DNA of 34,922 bases, from contig CAAGJU010000153.1 in the NCBI GenBank assembly GCA_900770225.1, forward strand, positions 1 through 34,922, given 5' to 3'. The notes beneath the pieces were generated by a model. That model was given only the letters and a program-made list of their open reading frames with translations, was not told where the DNA came from and did no database searches. Source of the DNA: Lachnospiraceae bacterium (GTDB lineage: Bacteria; Bacillota; Clostridia; Lachnospirales; Lachnospiraceae). Every line of letters begins with the position of its first letter. The stretch's first letter is position 1. A program made the translations under genes and the position numbers. Below are positions 32,575 through 34,922 of this stretch, in pieces.

Positions 32575-32640
32575 GAACGCGGACAGCTCTTATCTGCCTT
32601 TGCAGAGTATCCTGAAAAAGGCAGCGGGACAGGAGGCTAT

Positions 32641-33648
32641 ATGCAGACATCCAGATTATTCACGCTTTTACCGGAAGAATATGTATGTACACCGGATGGA
32701 ATGGAAATTGATAAAAACGGAGACCTGATCGTATCATGTCCGAATTACGCGGACGACGGGATGTCCGGCTGCGTGATTCGTATCGATAAGGAGAAACATA
32801 TCAGCAAGTGGTTTGATGTCCCGGTGCATCCGGAGACGGGCATAGCGCGCAACATGGGCATTGCTTTTGATCAGGGCTACAACCTGTACATCTGCGACAA
32901 CCAGGGATGGTCAGAGCGGCCGGATCTCGTGAACAAAGGCCGGATCCTGAAAATCACCTTCGACGAAGAGCGCCATATGACCGGGTGGTACACCGTTGCC
33001 AGCGGCATGGAGCATCCGAACGGCGTCCGGATCTATAAAAATTACATGTATGTGACGCAGAGCTATCTCCGGAAGGTGAAAGATCCGTCGGGAGATCTGA
33101 TCTCGTGCATTTATCGCTTTCCGCTGGACGCGAGAGATATTGAGATTACCAATACACTGGAGGACGAGCCGTATATTTTTTCCCTGTTCCATACCCGTAA
33201 CCGGAAGTGCGTCTACGGCATGGACGGCATCGAGATCGACTCGAAGGGCAATATGTACGCGGGTAATTACGGAGATGGAGAGATCTGGAAACTTCGTCTG
33301 GATGCAGACGGAGACCTGATCGACAGGAAAGTTTACGCACAGAATTACGACGAGATGAAGTCCACGGACGGCATGATCATGGACGAAAAAACCGGGAATC
33401 TTTACATTGCCGATTTCAACAATAATGCCATCGTTATGGTGGACAGGGACCGTCACGTGCGTCGGATCGCACAGTCCCCGGACTGCGACGGCTTCCACGG
33501 TGAACTGGATCAGCCCGGAGAGCCGATCATCTGGAACGGCAAAATCGTCGTCAGCTGTTTTGATCTGGTCACAGATGAAACGAAGGTCAATACGGCGCAC
33601 GAGATGCCAGCCACCATGGCTGAACTGGATCTGGAACCTGGTGTATAA
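32641..33648 (+). CDS. SMP-30/gluconolactonase/LRE-like beta-propeller protein
   Basis: A 335-residue six-bladed propeller-type protein. Repeats with the SMP-30 pattern are visible: CTPDGMEIDKNGDLIVSCPN, GIAFDQGYNLYICDNQ, MEHPNGVRIYKNYMYVTQS, MDGIEIDSKGNMYAGNYGDGEIW and TDGMIMDEKTGNLYIADFNNNAIVMVDRD. The divalent-metal ligands expected are an early Glu/Asp, the Asn in HPNGV and an Asp in TDGM. Family members hydrolyse sugar lactones; no signal peptide is visible, so it is cytosolic. AGGAGG four bases before the ATG sets the start. It sits 66 bp after the aldolase and 53 bp before the dehydrogenase. Confidence 0.8.
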   Translation: MQTSRLFTLLPEEYVCTPDGMEIDKNGDLIVSCPNYADDGMSGCVIRIDKEKHISKWFDVPVHPETGIARNMGIAFDQGYNLYICDNQGWSERPDLVNKGRILKITFDEERHMTGWYTVASGMEHPNGVRIYKNYMYVTQSYLRKVKDPSGDLISCIYRFPLDARDIEITNTLEDEPYIFSLFHTRNRKCVYGMDGIEIDSKGNMYAGNYGDGEIWKLRLDADGDLIDRKVYAQNYDEMKSTDGMIMDEKTGNLYIADFNNNAIVMVDRDRHVRRIAQSPDCDGFHGELDQPGEPIIWNGKIVVSCFDLVTDETKVNTAHEMPATMAELDLEPGV

Positions 33649-33701
33649 GCACTTTGAATCTTACCGGAGGATTTCTGAGAAGGAAACGGGGGAAAACGGT
33701 G

Positions 33702-34736
33702 ATGAAAACACTGGTTGTTGATGCACATGGAAAACTGGAAGTCAGAGAAATACCCATGCCCTCTTATACATCAAAGCAGGCACTGGTGAAGACGATTGCC
33801 TGCGGTATCTGCAACGGAACAGATGCCAAGCTGATCCACGGTACATTCAAGGGCGTCGGACCGGACCAGTATCCGCTGATGCTCGGGCATGAAGCCGTGG
33901 GAGAGGTTGTGGAAACCGGCAGTGAGGTGACCACCTATCATGTGGGTGACAGGGTTCTGCTTCCCTTTGTTGATGCGGATCCGCTGAAATACGGAGAACT
34001 TGGATCAGCGTGGGGTGCCTATTCCGAATATGCCGTAGTGAATGACGCGGCGGCCTATGGAGATGGCGGTGCACCGGAATGTGCCTATGCACAGACCATT
34101 CTGCCGGATTACGTGGATCCCGTTGACGCGGCGATGATCGTCACGCTGCGGGAGGTCCTCAGTTCCATTAAGAGGTTCGGTATCCGGGAAAACAACAGTG
34201 TTGCGATATTCGGCTGCGGACCGGTGGGCCTGACTTTCATTCGCTTTATGAGCCTGCTGGGTGTACATCCGATCATTGCGTTTGACGTTAAACAGGAAAA
34301 AATGCAGGAGGCGCTTTCCATGGGCGCGGATTACGCGTTCAACAGCAAAGTTCAGGATCCCGCGCAGGCAGTAAGGTCCATTTGCCCCGGCGGGGTGCAG
34401 TACGTGCTTGACGCTGTCGGTATGCTCCCGCTGATCAATCAGGCGATGAGCTTCATCGCTGATCAGGGAAAAATCTGCTGCTACGGTATCTCGCCGGATA
34501 CGAAAATGGAGATTGACTGGAGCAGGGCGCCGTACAATTGGCAGCTGCAGTTTCAGCAGTTCCCGAGCAAAAAGGAAGAGGGCGAAGCGACGAACCAGAT
34601 CCTGGCTTGGATCCGGACGGGGGTTATTGATCTGAAGGACTTTATATCGGATTATTTTGCCTTTGATCATATTCTGGAGGCGTTTGAAAAGCTCAGCCGG
34701 AGGGAGATACGAAAGAAGGGAATTATCGTCTATTAA
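33702..34736 (+). CDS. Zinc-type alcohol/polyol dehydrogenase (MDR family)
   Basis: A 344-residue medium-chain dehydrogenase. Catalytic-zinc residues are visible: C34 in ACGICNGTD and H63-E64 in GHEAVGEV. The nucleotide fold has GCGPVG at 171-176, followed by IIAFDVKQEKMQEALSMGADYAF; Asp in AFDV suggests NAD+. The four-Cys structural zinc lobe of classical members is absent: the loop after DRVLLPFVDADPLKYGEL has none. It probably oxidises a sugar or polyol hydroxyl, which would feed the neighbouring lactonase if the product is a lactone. The start is placed at ATG 33702 because GGGGGAAAACGG precedes it; a frame 16 codons longer overlaps no better site. Substrate is unknown. Confidence 0.87.
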   Translation: MKTLVVDAHGKLEVREIPMPSYTSKQALVKTIACGICNGTDAKLIHGTFKGVGPDQYPLMLGHEAVGEVVETGSEVTTYHVGDRVLLPFVDADPLKYGELGSAWGAYSEYAVVNDAAAYGDGGAPECAYAQTILPDYVDPVDAAMIVTLREVLSSIKRFGIRENNSVAIFGCGPVGLTFIRFMSLLGVHPIIAFDVKQEKMQEALSMGADYAFNSKVQDPAQAVRSICPGGVQYVLDAVGMLPLINQAMSFIADQGKICCYGISPDTKMEIDWSRAPYNWQLQFQQFPSKKEEGEATNQILAWIRTGVIDLKDFISDYFAFDHILEAFEKLSRREIRKKGIIVY

Positions 34737-34922
34737 GCCGGTCGCCGGTTTTAACAGAAGGCATCTGCATCTCTGGAGTGATCAGGTGAATATGCAATTG
34801 TAAAGGAGACCAGCTATGAAAAGTCAAGCATAAATTAGCAGAAAATTATCTTTTTGTTCTGTGGCTATAAAAGGGTAACTTTAATAGAGCTCCCTTACAG
34901 GTGCTTTTCAAAATCTACTATG
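34737..34922. other. Right-edge intergenic stretch with a five-codon frame
   Basis: AGCCGG/CCGGTT just after the dehydrogenase stop (34736-34754) could be a weak terminator. Further on, a strong AAAGGAG at 34802-34808 precedes ATG AAA AGT CAA GCA TAA at 34816-34833. That is either a leader peptide or a gene start broken by a stop. Nothing else is recognised before the edge. Confidence 0.4.

Overview
The window looks like the chromosome of a mid-GC, low-oxygen Firmicute, most likely a gut or rumen Clostridia/Lachnospiraceae-type anaerobe. This rests on strong AGGAGG-type ribosome binding sites, extended -10 promoters of the form TGnTATAAT, Bacillus Yes/Yte-like sugar genes and a lactate dehydrogenase. 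No rRNA, tRNA, CRISPR array or intact insertion sequence was found. Genus assignment is inference.

Positions 1-7,000 are a mosaic region. It holds a DUF2156 (lysyltransferase C-domain-like) gene cut by the left edge, a decayed 3' copy of a sirtuin gene, an AT-rich AAA/DUF4143 ATPase, and an intact class M-like sirtuin whose catalytic His is replaced by Gln. These are followed by a flavoredoxin-like flavin reductase and an ECF sigma factor flanked by two paralogous DUF4367-like envelope proteins. A four-copy 36-bp minisatellite lies between the sigma factor and one of these partners.

Positions 7,000-12,000 are mostly housekeeping and amino-acid related: an M20 amidohydrolase, an NSS-family Na+ symporter, an L-lactate/malate-type dehydrogenase and a YqeY protein. 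The intergenic DNA here is unusually structured. It contains a 44-bp tandem repeat, a 17-bp perfect palindrome, a cloverleaf-like fold of about 135 bp and tandem terminators.

Positions 12,100-34,750 form one large glycan-utilisation locus. A first operon (cupin, aldo/keto reductase, GH2, GH112 phosphorylase) faces a divergently regulated DUF5107/TPR giant protein and an AraC regulator. Next come a YesL-like DUF624 protein, a GH105-like unsaturated glycuronyl hydrolase, an ABC sugar importer (lipoprotein plus two permeases, no ATPase), a YesN/YesM two-component system, and a trio of DeoC aldolase, SMP-30-like lactonase and zinc-type dehydrogenase. The gene set resembles the Bacillus subtilis yes/yte rhamnogalacturonan locus. 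A working model is import of galactose-containing oligosaccharides, removal of an unsaturated uronic acid, trimming by GH2, phosphorolysis by GH112 to galactose 1-phosphate, and processing of the remaining sugar by the dehydrogenase/lactonase/aldolase trio. The last step is speculative.
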